A stretch of DNA of 64,000 nucleotides. Source: an uncultured Clostridia bacterium (GTDB lineage: Bacteria; Bacillota; Clostridia; Oscillospirales; Oscillospiraceae). Shown here piece by piece: positions 14,077 through 22,941 of the stretch (position 1 is its first letter; each line of letters begins with the position of its first letter). The stretch spans positions 1 through 64,000 of the forward strand of contig CAMWFH010000012.1 of assembly GCA_947173485.1 (NCBI GenBank). The letters are read 5' to 3'. The position numbers were made by a program, and so were the translations under genes. The notes under the pieces are model-generated. The model did not search any database. It was not told where the DNA came from and saw only the letters and a program-made list of their open reading frames with translations.

Positions 14077-15408
14077 TCAAAAATACCGCCGGTTGTGCCA
14101 CTTGTCCCGGACCATCTCCTTCAGGTCCCGGTTCAGGTTGACCACCTTCTCCTGCTGCCGCCGGGCCCAGGCCACCTTCTCGCACAGGGAGTCCATGATG
14201 TTGAAGAACTCGTCGCTCAGCTCGAACCGCCGGCTGGTGTCGCCGGCCCTGTGGCGCTCGATGACCAGCTCGTAGCGCTCCCTAGCCCGGGCCACGCTGT
14301 CCTCCCAGGAGACATACATGGTCTCCTGGGCCCGCTGGCCCGTCCGGGCCAGCCGCTCCCGGTCGTGGCCCACCTGGGACAGGCACTCGTAGACCGACTG
14401 CCCTGTCTCCTCCACCAGAAAGCTGTTCTCCCCGTCCAGCGCGCCCTCCGCGGCACAGCTGTCCCGAGCTAACAGGCTGGCGGTGCCGCAGGCGGCGGCC
14501 TCCCGGACCACCAGGCCGAAGGTGTCGTAGGAGGAGGGGAAGAGGAACAGGTCTGCCATGGAGTAGTACCCCCGCAGGACCTCCCGGTCGTGGATGGAGC
14601 CGGGGAACCGGCAGTCCGGCCCCACGCCCACCTTTTCGGCGTAGGCCTCCATCTCCCCCTGGTCCTCGCCCTGGCCCACGAAGACCATGGTGAAGGACTT
14701 GCCGTCCCGCTTCAGGCCGGCCAGGCCGTCTAAGATCTCACGGATGCCCTTATACCAGCGCAGCCGGCCGACGAATAGATAGACAGGATGCTCTTTGGGG
14801 ATCTGGAGCTCCCGGAGGATGGCGTCGATCTGGTCCTGGCTGGCCCGGCCCTTGGGGAAGTCCACCCCGTTCTCCATCACCACCATGTCCCCCTCATAGC
14901 CTAGGCTCCGCAGGTTCTCCCCGGCGCCCTGGCTGACGACCCACACCTCGTCGCAGGCGGCGATATTGCCCACCACCAGCTGGGCGGCCCTGGCCTGGAG
15001 CAGCTCACTGCGGACGGCCCGGCGGATCTCGATATCGAACTTGGTGTGATAGGTGAAGATCATGGGGACATCCACCCGCTCCCGGAGGGTGCGGGCCACC
15101 ATGGTGGACATGAAGGGGCAGTGGCTGTGGATCAGGTCCGGCCGGAAGTCCTCCAGGGCGGACAGGAGCGTGGCGCTGAAGGGGTAGCCCGCCCGGTAGC
15201 CCACCAGACGGGTGGTGGGCAGGCTGGGGTAGCGGATGACGGGGTAGGGGTAGTCGTCCTCCGCGCCGGGGTAGCTGGGGGTGGTCACCACCACCTGGTC
15301 CCCCAGGCGGGTCAGCGTCTCCGCATAGTTGACCACTGTATTGGCGACTCCGTCGATGAGTGGGGGAAAGGAGTCGTTCAAAAGGCAGACGCGCAGCTGG
15401 TCGGTCAT
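14077..15408 (-). CDS. GT4-type glycosyltransferase
   Basis: The 443-residue GT-B fold protein has an N-terminal acceptor domain (NDSFPPLIDGVANTVVNYA; HSHCPFMSTMVAR) and a C-terminal nucleotide-sugar domain with FVGRLRWYKGI and the EX7E-like FGLVVREAAACG. It resembles diacylglycerol or phosphatidylinositol glycosyltransferases that make membrane glycolipids. The last 70 or so residues form a charged helical extension ending KWHNRRYF. The start at 15408 follows GGAGAG by seven bases; the in-frame upstream ATG overlaps that site. Confidence 0.88.
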   Translation of the reverse strand: MTDQLRVCLLNDSFPPLIDGVANTVVNYAETLTRLGDQVVVTTPSYPGAEDDYPYPVIRYPSLPTTRLVGYRAGYPFSATLLSALEDFRPDLIHSHCPFMSTMVARTLRERVDVPMIFTYHTKFDIEIRRAVRSELLQARAAQLVVGNIAACDEVWVVSQGAGENLRSLGYEGDMVVMENGVDFPKGRASQDQIDAILRELQIPKEHPVYLFVGRLRWYKGIREILDGLAGLKRDGKSFTMVFVGQGEDQGEMEAYAEKVGVGPDCRFPGSIHDREVLRGYYSMADLFLFPSSYDTFGLVVREAAACGTASLLARDSCAAEGALDGENSFLVEETGQSVYECLSQVGHDRERLARTGQRAQETMYVSWEDSVARARERYELVIERHRAGDTSRRFELSDEFFNIMDSLCEKVAWARRQQEKVVNLNRDLKEMVRDKWHNRRYF

Positions 15409-15447
15409 CGTCCATCTCTCCATTCTGTTAAAGGTGTATACTTGGCT

Positions 15448-15476
15448 ATCATATACCCTTTCCCCAGATTTGTCCA
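15448..15476 (-). promoter_or_regulatory. Promoter of the GT4 gene
   Basis: On the minus strand: TGGACA (15471-15476), a 17-base spacer, TATGAT (15448-15453). The -35 box is the same as that of tagA. Confidence 0.6.
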
Positions 15477-15567
15477 GTCAATGATGATGAATAGACTGTA
15501 AAATCCGCAGCCCGCCGGGGGCACCGGAGAGACAGGGCGGGCATAGGATAGATGGGAGGTGAACGAT

Positions 15568-15780
15568 ATGTGCAACAAAGTGATGCGCGCCAGGGTGCTG
15601 GAGGTCTTAGAGGACGGGCTGCTGGTGGAGGATCTGGCCAACGGCCAGGAGGTCATCGTCCACTACGGCATGGCCTGCCGCTTCTGTCCAGGGGACTGCG
15701 TCTGCATCTGCCACAACGGGGCGATGACCATGTCCATCCCGCCCCAGATCTCCGCCATCTGCATCCGCCGGTACCGCTGA
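15568..15780 (+). CDS. Small Cys-containing hypothetical protein (70 aa)
   Basis: This begins MCNKVMRARVLEVLEDGLLVED and has a short-strand, beta-barrel-like look followed by a Cys cluster (CRFCPGDCVCICHNG). The cysteines could bind metal, but no known motif is matched and I do not recognise the family. GGGAGGTG lies six bases before ATG 15568. It is followed by a GC-rich imperfect hairpin. It is not obviously linked to paaK, which has its own promoter. Confidence 0.65.
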   Translation: MCNKVMRARVLEVLEDGLLVEDLANGQEVIVHYGMACRFCPGDCVCICHNGAMTMSIPPQISAICIRRYR

Positions 15781-15867
15781 GGCCGCCGGCCCGCCCCCTG
15801 GGGGGCGGTACATAAGGGAAAACATTCCAACAGCAAGGAAAAATGACCGGATGTGTGAAAAAGCACA

Positions 15868-15896
15868 TTGACTTTGCAGGAAAGAAATGATAAAGT
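15868..15896 (+). promoter_or_regulatory. Promoter of paaK
   Basis: TTGACT (15868-15873), a 17-base spacer, TAAAGT (15891-15896). Confidence 0.6.
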
Positions 15897-15932
15897 AGAC
15901 AAAAGGGACCCCGCCCTGGGGGCGAGGCAGAG

Positions 15933-15962
15933 ATGGATATGAATGATGCACAAAAGGAGTAG
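15933..15962 (+). CDS. Possible 9-codon upstream ORF in the paaK leader
   Basis: ATG 15933 opens a 9-residue frame (MDMNDAQKE) ending in TAG directly before the paaK ATG, in the same frame, with GAGG upstream. The paaK Shine-Dalgarno site lies inside it. It may couple or tune paaK translation, but with no conserved pattern to judge by it could be chance. Confidence 0.35.
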   Translation: MDMNDAQKE

Positions 15963-17261
15963 ATGGCTATGGAGCGATATTATCAGCCAGAGATCGAAAC
16001 TGCCTCCCGTGAACAGCTCACCGCCTGGCAGGACCAGCACCTGACGGCACAGGTGCGCTCTCTTTGGGACAGCGTGCCCTACTACCGGCAGAAGATGGAG
16101 GCCGCCGGCCTCACCCCGGCGGACATCCAGGGCATAGGGGACCTGGGCAAACTGCCCTTCATGACCCGGGAGGACTTGACGGCCTGCTATCCCTTTGGTA
16201 TGCTGGCCAGGCCCACCGCCGACTGCGTGACCATCCACTCCTCCGCCGGCACCACGGGGAAGAAGCTGATCGCCTTCTACACCCAGCGGGACCTGGAGCT
16301 GTGGGAGGACCGGTGCGCCCGGGCGGTCACCGCCGCCGGCGGGATGAGGGAGGACGTCTGCCAGATCAGTTTCGGCTATGGCCTCTTCACCGGCGGCGCG
16401 GGCTTAGACGGCGGCTGCCGGCGGGTAGGCTGCCTGACCCTGCCCATGTCCGCCGGCAACACCGACCGGCAGCTCCAGTTCATGGAGGACCTGGGGGCCA
16501 CCATCCTCTGCTGCACCCCGTCCTATGCCGCCTATCTGGCCGAGTGCGTCCAGGAGCGGGGACTGAAGATCTCCCTGCGCTCCGGCATCTTCGGCGCGGA
16601 GCCCTGGAGCGAGGAGATGCGCCGGAGCATCGAGGAGAAGCTGGGCATCAAGGCCTACGATATCTACGGCCTGACCGAGCTGGGGGGCATGGGCGTGGCC
16701 TTCGAGTGCTCCGCCCAGGACGGCCTCCACATCAACGAGGACAGCTTCATCGCCGAGGTCGTGGACCCGGAGACCGGGGAGGCGCTGCCGGAGGGACAGG
16801 CCGGGGAGCTGGTGCTCTCCGCCGTCACCCAGGAGGCCATGCCCCTGCTGCGCTACCGGACCCGCGATATCTGCGTCCTCAGCCGGGCGGCGTGCCCCTG
16901 CGGCCGGACCCATATCAAGATGAGCAAGCCCATGGGCCGGAGCGACGATATGCTGGTCATCAAGGGCGTCAACGTGTTCCCCTCCCAGATCGAGACGGTG
17001 CTGCTGGCCCAGGGCTTCTCCTGCAACTACCAGATCATCGTGGACCGCCTCAACGGCACCGACACCCTGGAGGTCCTGGTGGAGATGCCGCCGGAGGCCC
17101 TGACGGACAAGCTCCGGCGGATCAACGAGATGGAGCGGTCCATGGTGGCGGCTATGAAGTCCGCCCTGGGGATCCGGGCCAAGGTCCGCCTGGTCCCCCC
17201 GAAGACCATCACCAGGGGAGAGGAGCATACCGTCCGGGTAGTGGACAAGCGGAAAAAATAG
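15963..17261 (+). CDS. paaK: Phenylacetate-CoA ligase family protein
   Basis: The 432-residue AMP-forming ligase activates an aryl acid, usually phenylacetate, to its CoA thioester. The P-loop-like SSAGTTGKKLIAFY (about residue 82), YGLTELGGMG and the hinge RTRDICVL motifs are present, and length is typical. In gut anaerobes such enzymes are linked to aromatic amino acid breakdown, which agrees with the aminotransferase gene directly downstream. The ATG at 15963 and one six bases later are both possible. The true acid is not known. Confidence 0.92.
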   Translation: MAMERYYQPEIETASREQLTAWQDQHLTAQVRSLWDSVPYYRQKMEAAGLTPADIQGIGDLGKLPFMTREDLTACYPFGMLARPTADCVTIHSSAGTTGKKLIAFYTQRDLELWEDRCARAVTAAGGMREDVCQISFGYGLFTGGAGLDGGCRRVGCLTLPMSAGNTDRQLQFMEDLGATILCCTPSYAAYLAECVQERGLKISLRSGIFGAEPWSEEMRRSIEEKLGIKAYDIYGLTELGGMGVAFECSAQDGLHINEDSFIAEVVDPETGEALPEGQAGELVLSAVTQEAMPLLRYRTRDICVLSRAACPCGRTHIKMSKPMGRSDDMLVIKGVNVFPSQIETVLLAQGFSCNYQIIVDRLNGTDTLEVLVEMPPEALTDKLRRINEMERSMVAAMKSALGIRAKVRLVPPKTITRGEEHTVRVVDKRKK

Positions 17262-17315
17262 AGATACCCATTTTCATAAGACCCATCAAACTGAGAAAGC
17301 AGGACGAGAACGACT

Positions 17316-18482
17316 ATGCAGGAACTGAGCAGAAGGAACCAGTATTTCACCGACTCCGTCATCCGCCGGATGACCCGGATCGCCCTGGACTGCGGGGCCA
17401 TCAACTTAGCCCAGGGCTTCCCCGATTTCGACCCCCCCAAGGCCCTCACCGACCGGCTGGCGGAGGTCAGCAGCGTAGGCCCCCACCAGTACCCCATCAC
17501 CATGGGAGCGCCCAACTTCCGGGCCGCCTTGGCCAAGAAGTGCGGCCGGTTCATGGGCCGGACCATCGACCCGGATACGGATGTGGTGGTGACCATCGGC
17601 TCCACCGAGGCCATGGTGGACACCATCTTTGCCCTGACCAACCCCGGCGATAAGATCGTCATGTTCTCCCCCTACTTTGAGAACTACCGGGCCCAAGCCA
17701 TCATGGCCGACTGCGAGCCGGTGTTCATCCCCCTGGTGCCCCCCACCTTCCATTTCGATATCAACGCGGTGGAGGACGCCTTTAAGGCCGGGGCCAAGGC
17801 CATCCTGATCTGCAACCCCTCCAACCCCAGCGGCAAGGTGTTCACCGAGGAGGAGCTGCGGCAGATCGCGGCGCTGTGCGTGCAGTACGATGTCTACGCC
17901 ATCATGGACGAGGTCTATGAGCATATCATCTACCCGGGACACCACCACACCTATATGAACGCCCTCCCCGGCATGTGGGAGCGGACGGTCTCCTGCTCCA
18001 GCCTGAGCAAGACCTACTCCATCACCGGCTGGCGCCTAGGCTACGCCATCGCCCCCAAGCACCTGATGGACCGGATCAAGCAGTACCACGACTTCAACAC
18101 CGTGGGCGCGCCGTCGCCCCTGATGGAGGCCGCCGTGGTGGGCCTGGAGATGCCCGACAGCTACTACGAGGAGTTCGGCGCCCACTATGCCCACATGAAG
18201 GCCCTCTTCACCAAGGGCTTAGACGATATCGGCATCCCCTACACCGACCCCCAGGGGGCCTACTTCGTCCTGGCCAACATCGGCCCCTACCTGAAGCCCG
18301 GCCAGACCGACGTGGCTTTCTGCGAGGAGATGGCCCACAAGGTGGGGGTGGCTTGCGTTCCTGGCACCTCTTTCTTTATGGAGGACGTGAACGACATCAT
18401 CCGGGTCCACTTCGCCAAAAAGGACGAGACCCTCTACGAGGCTCTAAACCGCCTGTCGGATATCAAAAAGAAGATGGCGTGA
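17316..18482 (+). CDS. PLP-dependent aminotransferase class I/II
   Basis: The 388-residue fold-type I enzyme has AINLAQGFPDFDPP near the N-terminus, ICNPSNPSGKVF, and the PLP lysine in SSLSKTYSITGWRLGY. The pattern is close to kynurenine/glutamine transaminase-type enzymes and MalY/PatB relatives, which act on aromatic or sulfur amino acids. It lies 54 bases after paaK, probably in the same transcript, and could supply the aryl-pyruvate precursor for PaaK. A strong terminator follows. Confidence 0.92.
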   Translation: MQELSRRNQYFTDSVIRRMTRIALDCGAINLAQGFPDFDPPKALTDRLAEVSSVGPHQYPITMGAPNFRAALAKKCGRFMGRTIDPDTDVVVTIGSTEAMVDTIFALTNPGDKIVMFSPYFENYRAQAIMADCEPVFIPLVPPTFHFDINAVEDAFKAGAKAILICNPSNPSGKVFTEEELRQIAALCVQYDVYAIMDEVYEHIIYPGHHHTYMNALPGMWERTVSCSSLSKTYSITGWRLGYAIAPKHLMDRIKQYHDFNTVGAPSPLMEAAVVGLEMPDSYYEEFGAHYAHMKALFTKGLDDIGIPYTDPQGAYFVLANIGPYLKPGQTDVAFCEEMAHKVGVACVPGTSFFMEDVNDIIRVHFAKKDETLYEALNRLSDIKKKMA

Positions 18483-18494
18483 TAAAGCGTGTGC

Positions 18495-18529
18495 AAAAAG
18501 CCGTGACCGGAAAATGGTCACGGCTTTTT
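18495..18529. terminator. Convergent bidirectional terminator
   Basis: A perfect 14-bp stem (18495-18508 with 18516-18529) begins with A5 and ends with T5, serving the aminotransferase on the left and yigZ on the right. The yigZ stop lies within it. Confidence 0.9.
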
Positions 18530-19162
18530 CGTCTCTTCTCTGGGGCCGGGGCGGAAGCCCTCCTCCACCGGCAGGGGCTCCAGGGCCCCGGCGCTCAGCT
18601 CGGTCACCTGGGAGAGGAACCGCTCCCGGTCCTCCACCGGCAGGGTGACGGTCAGGAGGATGTCCGCGCCGAAGTCCGCGTCCTCGATGATGCCGCCGGC
18701 GGCGTCCACCAGCAGGCGCATCCGCTCATAGAGGGGATAGGTGCAGGGCACCGCCAGAGTAGACCAGAGGCGCATCCGGCTCACGCCGGCGGTGTCCAGG
18801 GCCAGCTTGGCGGTGCCGCCATAGGCCCTGGTCAGACCCCCGGCCCCCAGCAGGATGCCGCCGAAGTAGCGGGTCACCACGCAGCAGACGTTCCAGACAC
18901 CCTCCCGCTGGAACACATTCAGCATGGGCTGGCCCGCCGTGCCCTGGGGCTCGCCGTCGTCGCCGTAGCGGAGGACCATGCCCTCCCGGAGGAGATAGCA
19001 GAAGCAGTTGTGCCGGGCGGCGTAGTGGCGCTTTCTGGTCTCCTCGATGCGCCGGCGGGCCTCCTCCTCGCTGTCCACCCGCCAGATGTGGCCGATGAAC
19101 CGGGAGCGCTTCTCCGTGAGCTCCGCCTCCGCCTCCTGGAAGGGCACCAGATAGTCGTTCAT
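18518..19162 (-). CDS. yigZ: YigZ/IMPACT family protein
   Basis: The 214-residue UPF0029 protein has KRSRFIGHIWRV at the N-terminus, RYGDDGEPQGTAGQPML, and VVTRYFGGILLGAGGL, diagnostic of YigZ/YvyE, with a C-terminal ferredoxin-like domain. The molecular role is unclear; the eukaryotic relative IMPACT regulates GCN2. ATG 19162 is chosen because it overlaps the stop of the GNAT gene (ATGA) and follows GGAGAG by five bases. Confidence 0.93.
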   Translation of the reverse strand: MNDYLVPFQEAEAELTEKRSRFIGHIWRVDSEEEARRRIEETRKRHYAARHNCFCYLLREGMVLRYGDDGEPQGTAGQPMLNVFQREGVWNVCCVVTRYFGGILLGAGGLTRAYGGTAKLALDTAGVSRMRLWSTLAVPCTYPLYERMRLLVDAAGGIIEDADFGADILLTVTLPVEDRERFLSQVTELSAGALEPLPVEEGFRPGPREETKKP

Positions 19163-19680
19163 AAGCTCTCTCCTTGCCACTGCTCCCGGTCGATCCTACA
19201 GAAATGGACCAGATGGGGCCCCAGCTCGTCCTGCAAAGGCTCCGCGTAGAGATAGGTGAAGCCGTTCTTCTCCAGCACCCGGCGGGAGGCGGCGTTGCCG
19301 TCGTAGTAGCTGGCCCAGATCTCCTGGAGCCCCACCTCGGTGAACCCCAGCCCCAGCAGGGCCCGGACGGCCTCGGTGGCGTAGCCCCGGCCCCAGCGGT
19401 CCGCCCGGAGGGAGTAGCCGATGGTATCGGAGACAAGGCACCGCCCCCGGCCGGTGAAGCCGCAGGAGCCGATCAGCTGGCCGCTCTCCCGCTCCAGGAT
19501 GGCAAAGACCCAGGGGCCGGACATCCGGTCGCGGATGATCTCCCGGGTCTCCCCGACAGACCGGTGGGGCCGCCAGCCGGCGGAGAGGCCCACCTGGGGG
19601 TCCCGGGCGTAGTCGAAGAAGGCCGGCGCGTCCTCCTCCCGGAAGGGACGCAGGAGCAGCCTGGATGTATAAACGGTCGT
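19159..19680 (-). CDS. GNAT family N-acetyltransferase (RimJ/RimL type), apparent ACG start
   Basis: Homology-like sequence begins TTVYTSRLLLRPFREEDAP, as expected for a RimJ/RimL-type acetyltransferase, and continues to the acetyl-CoA loop in ADRWGRGYATEAVRALL and NAASRRVLEKNGF. A 173-residue protein, the usual family length, needs a start near 19680, where the codon is ACG, preceded by AAGGCGGTG at good spacing. The only standard in-frame start is GTG 19593, which would delete the first strand and helix. Either ACG is used or the start is damaged. It lies between coaW and yigZ, overlapping yigZ by 4 bases. Confidence 0.75.
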   Translation of the reverse strand, partial: TTVYTSRLLLRPFREEDAPAFFDYARDPQVGLSAGWRPHRSVGETREIIRDRMSGPWVFAILERESGQLIGSCGFTGRGRCLVSDTIGYSLRADRWGRGYATEAVRALLGLGFTEVGLQEIWASYYDGNAASRRVLEKNGFTYLYAEPLQDELGPHLVHFCRIDREQWQGESL

Positions 19681-19693
19681 GTGCCCACCGCCT

Positions 19694-20524
19694 TTACAGG
19701 GGCCCCAGGGAGCTAAGGGCCGCGCCGATGGCGGTGGCGTAGGTGGCGTTCTCCGGGATGATGAACCGGATGTTCCCCAGGGGGGCGAACCGGTCGAAGC
19801 AGGGGCGGGCCTGCTCCAGGGTGGTCATATAGCCGGTGAGGACCACCGTGTCACACCGGCAGGACTGGCAGGCCAGAACGGCGGTGGTGCCCACGGTCTG
19901 GAAGATCATGTTGATGACGCCCAGGGCCATATCCGCCGGCCCGGCAGCATCGGAGATGTTGCCGAAATTGGCGGCGGTCACATCGCTGGGCAGGGTGGAG
20001 TAGCCCCCCCGGGAGATGTCGCCCACCGTCAGGTCCACCAGGTTCAGGTCGCCGTCATGGGCCAGCTTGCGGATCTGGGAGAACTGGCGGACACCGCAGA
20101 GCTGGGAGCAGAGCCCATAGAGGGTGCCGCCGCCGATGCCGCTGCCGCCCAAGTGGCGGAACTCGCCCCCCCGCTCCGCCCAGACGAAGGCGGTGCCGGT
20201 GCCCATGCTGACCACCACGGACCGGTCCAGCTTGGAGAGGTACAGTCCCCCCATGCCAACCGCTGTAAATTCCTCCACCTTTACAGTGGGGACGCCGTAG
20301 ATATCCCCCTCGGCATAGGAGGCCCCTACGCCGGTGAGGACGATCTTGCCGATATCGCCAAGGGAGAGGCGGTTGGCGGCGGTGAAGCTGCCCAGGGCCC
20401 CATAGAGGGAAGTGAGGGGGTCATCGGCCTTCACCCGGAGGGTGGCGACCAGGGAGTAGTCCTCCCGCAGCCCCACGATCTTGGTGGTGGAGCCGCCGAT
20501 GTCGATGCCAAGAATGACGCACAT
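19694..20524 (-). CDS. coaW: Type II pantothenate kinase
   Basis: The 276-residue ASKHA-fold kinase phosphorylates pantothenate in the first step of CoA synthesis. It shows ILGIDIGGSTTKIVGL (phosphate-1 loop), SMGTGTAFVWA, and the Gly-rich LGGSGIGGGTLYGL that marks type II PanK. The family is usually insensitive to CoA feedback. AGGAGG precedes the ATG. It heads a leftward coaW-GNAT-yigZ group. Confidence 0.93.
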   Translation of the reverse strand: MCVILGIDIGGSTTKIVGLREDYSLVATLRVKADDPLTSLYGALGSFTAANRLSLGDIGKIVLTGVGASYAEGDIYGVPTVKVEEFTAVGMGGLYLSKLDRSVVVSMGTGTAFVWAERGGEFRHLGGSGIGGGTLYGLCSQLCGVRQFSQIRKLAHDGDLNLVDLTVGDISRGGYSTLPSDVTAANFGNISDAAGPADMALGVINMIFQTVGTTAVLACQSCRCDTVVLTGYMTTLEQARPCFDRFAPLGNIRFIIPENATYATAIGAALSSLGPL

Positions 20525-20564
20525 GGCGAGGGTCCTCCTACAATAGATATGTTAGATGGCGGGG

Positions 20565-21317
20565 TCAATCCCACCAGAAGTACCAGGTGGTGGACTGGCG
20601 GAGGCCGTCGGCCAGGGCGCCCAGGGTGCCCACGCCCTGGTCCACGATGTCCGCGCAGAAGGCGTACTGCTCCAGGGCCAACGCCGCCGCGTCCTCCTCC
20701 TTCACCGGGGCGGGGAGGATGTACTCCAGCACGTCTGAGGTGACCACCGCCGGCACGGCGGCGTAGCGCTCGAACCAGTATTTGGCCATCTCCATCTGCA
20801 CCGGGGCATCCGGGCACTCGTTCCAGCCGCCGAAGGGGAGATAGGCGAACACCTCCCAGGGGTGCCGGACCGGGATCTCCGCCAGCAGCAGGGGCTCGGT
20901 CTTTTTGGAGCTGTAGTCCCAGTAGCCCAGGAAGCGGTCCAGGGCCTCGCCGCCGGCGATCTCCCCGATCTCTCCCCAGGAGAGGCCATACTCCTCCGCC
21001 TCCGCCTTCCAGGTCTCCATCAGTTCCCGGACGGCGGCGTTTCCCTCCCGAAGGGGAGCGGCCAGGAGGGCCTGCCGCCCTGCCTGGACCTCCTCCAGGT
21101 CAAAGTCCTCACAGTCGGTGAGGGCTTCCGCCAAGGTGACGCTGGGGACCACGATCATAGGCACGAAGCCCTCCCGCTCCCCCCGCTCCCGGGCGGCGCG
21201 GTAGGCCGCCATCAGAGGCTCGTCGTCCGCCATGGGGGCAAAGTATCGACAGGGGCAGTCCAGATAGCGCCGGATGAAGCCGATGTAGTCCGGCTGCTGC
21301 GCAGGTGTAGTTGACAT
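20565..21317 (-). CDS. DUF4253 domain-containing protein
   Basis: The 250-residue protein has a divergent N-terminal half and a C-terminal DUF4253 domain with the signature VRHPWEVFAYLPFGGWNECP and a final cluster of Trp and Tyr (STTWYFWWD). No enzymatic role is known. ATG 21317 follows GGAGGT by about nine bases; a longer open frame upstream lacks such a site. It is upstream of coaW on the same strand and may be cotranscribed. Confidence 0.85.
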   Translation of the reverse strand: MSTTPAQQPDYIGFIRRYLDCPCRYFAPMADDEPLMAAYRAARERGEREGFVPMIVVPSVTLAEALTDCEDFDLEEVQAGRQALLAAPLREGNAAVRELMETWKAEAEEYGLSWGEIGEIAGGEALDRFLGYWDYSSKKTEPLLLAEIPVRHPWEVFAYLPFGGWNECPDAPVQMEMAKYWFERYAAVPAVVTSDVLEYILPAPVKEEDAAALALEQYAFCADIVDQGVGTLGALADGLRQSTTWYFWWD

Positions 21318-21406
21318 AAAAGCAGTACCTCCGTTTTGTTTTCCTGTGCAAGGCTGAGTATACCATAGAAGGCCGGATAAATCCACCATTTCTTTTGGGA
21401 AGGGGA

Positions 21407-21435
21407 TTGCGAAAAATGGGAAAACGGGCTATACT
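21407..21435 (+). promoter_or_regulatory. Promoter of pncB
   Basis: TTGCGA (21407-21412), a 17-base spacer, TATACT (21430-21435). Confidence 0.75.
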
Positions 21436-21443
21436 GGGTAGGA

Positions 21444-21474
21444 CCCGTATGTCCCAGGAAATACTTTATACGGG
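21444..21474 (+). promoter_or_regulatory. Leader hairpin directly before the pncB ribosome-binding site
   Basis: CCCGTAT (21444-21450) pairs with ATACGGG (21468-21474) around a 17-base loop, at the very start of the predicted mRNA. It could be an operator for an NAD-responsive repressor or a translational control hairpin; neither is shown. Confidence 0.4.
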
Positions 21475-21486
21475 GCGAGGTGCGCT

Positions 21487-22929
21487 ATGCAAGAGAAATG
21501 GAACTTGACCATGCTCTGCGACTTCTATGAGCTGACCATGGCCAACGGCTACTTCCGCAAAGGGTATCAGGACAAGATGACCTACTTCGATCTGTTCTTC
21601 CGCCGGGTGCCGGACGGGGGCGGCTTCGCTATCGCCGCCGGGCTGGAGCAGCTGATCGCGTATGTGAAGGATCTGCATTTCGGTGAGGAGGATATCGCCT
21701 ACCTGGCGGGCCGGCATATGTTCGACCAGGACTTTCTGGACTATCTCCGCCAGTTCCGCTTCACGGGGGATATCTGGGCCGTGCCGGAGGGGACGCCGGT
21801 GTTCCCCGGCGAGCCCCTGGTCACCGTCCGGGCCCCGGCCATCCAGGCCCAGCTGGTGGAGACCTACGCCCTGCTGGCCCTGAACCACCAGAGCCTGATC
21901 GCCACCAAGGCCAACCGGGTGGTCCGGGCCGCCGAGGGCCGGGCGGTGATGGAGTTCGGCGCCCGCCGGGCCCAGGGAGAGAGCGGCGCGGTGATCGGAG
22001 CCCGGGCGGCCTATATCGGCGGCTGCATCGGCACCGCCACCACCCTGACGGACCAGCTCTACGGCGTGCCGGCCCTGGGCACCATGGCCCACTCCTGGGT
22101 CCAGATGTTCGATACCCAGTATGACGCCTTTTGGGCCTACTGCGAGACCTATCCCCAGAACGCGGTGCTGCTGGTGGACACCTACAACACCCTGAAGAGC
22201 GGTGTCCCCGACGCCATCCGGGCCTTCAACGACGTGCTGAAGCCCCTGGGCATCAAGAAGTGCGGCATCCGCTTAGACAGCGGCGACATCACCTATCTCT
22301 CCAAGGAGGCCCGGCGGATGCTGGACGAGGCGGGGTGGACCGAGTGTACCATCACCGTATCCAATTCCCTGGACGAGTTCCTGATCCGGGATCTGCTGGT
22401 CCAGGGGGCCAGGGTAGACGCCTTCGGCGTGGGCGAGCGGATGATCACCGCCAAGAGCGAGCCGGTGTTCGGCGGGGTGTATAAGCTGGTGGCGGTGGAG
22501 GACCAGGACGGGACCATCACGCCCAAGATCAAGATCAGCGAGAACGTGGCAAAGATCACCACGCCCCACTATAAGAAGCTCTACCGCTTTTTTGGGAATG
22601 ATACCGGCAAGGCCATCGCCGACTACCTGACTATCCACGACGAGACAGTGGACGACAGCGCCCCCCTGACCATCTTCGACCCCGATGCCACCTGGAAGAA
22701 AAAGACGGTGTACAACTTCACTGCCAAGGAGCTGCAGGTCCCGGTGTTCCGTGGGGGAGAGTGCGTCTATGTGAGCCCCTCCCTGGAGGAGATCCGCGCC
22801 TACTGCGCCGCCCAGGTGGACACTCTCTGGGACGAGGTGAAGCGGTTCGATTACCCCCACAAGTACTATGTGGACCTGAGCAAGAAGCTCTGGGATGTGA
22901 AGCATACGCTCCTGGAGCACGACCAGTAA
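21487..22929 (+). CDS. pncB: Nicotinate phosphoribosyltransferase
   Basis: The 480-residue enzyme makes nicotinate mononucleotide from nicotinate and PRPP, the entry of the NAD salvage pathway. It begins LTMLCDFYELTMANGYF and contains FGARRAQG, the catalytic-region MAHSWVQMF, LLVDTYNTLKSG and RLDSGD (PRPP site), all family-typical. It is the first gene of a rightward group with cls and cobA, spaced 12 and 15 bases apart. Confidence 0.96.
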   Translation: MQEKWNLTMLCDFYELTMANGYFRKGYQDKMTYFDLFFRRVPDGGGFAIAAGLEQLIAYVKDLHFGEEDIAYLAGRHMFDQDFLDYLRQFRFTGDIWAVPEGTPVFPGEPLVTVRAPAIQAQLVETYALLALNHQSLIATKANRVVRAAEGRAVMEFGARRAQGESGAVIGARAAYIGGCIGTATTLTDQLYGVPALGTMAHSWVQMFDTQYDAFWAYCETYPQNAVLLVDTYNTLKSGVPDAIRAFNDVLKPLGIKKCGIRLDSGDITYLSKEARRMLDEAGWTECTITVSNSLDEFLIRDLLVQGARVDAFGVGERMITAKSEPVFGGVYKLVAVEDQDGTITPKIKISENVAKITTPHYKKLYRFFGNDTGKAIADYLTIHDETVDDSAPLTIFDPDATWKKKTVYNFTAKELQVPVFRGGECVYVSPSLEEIRAYCAAQVDTLWDEVKRFDYPHKYYVDLSKKLWDVKHTLLEHDQ

Positions 22930-22941
22930 AAAGGAGCCGAT

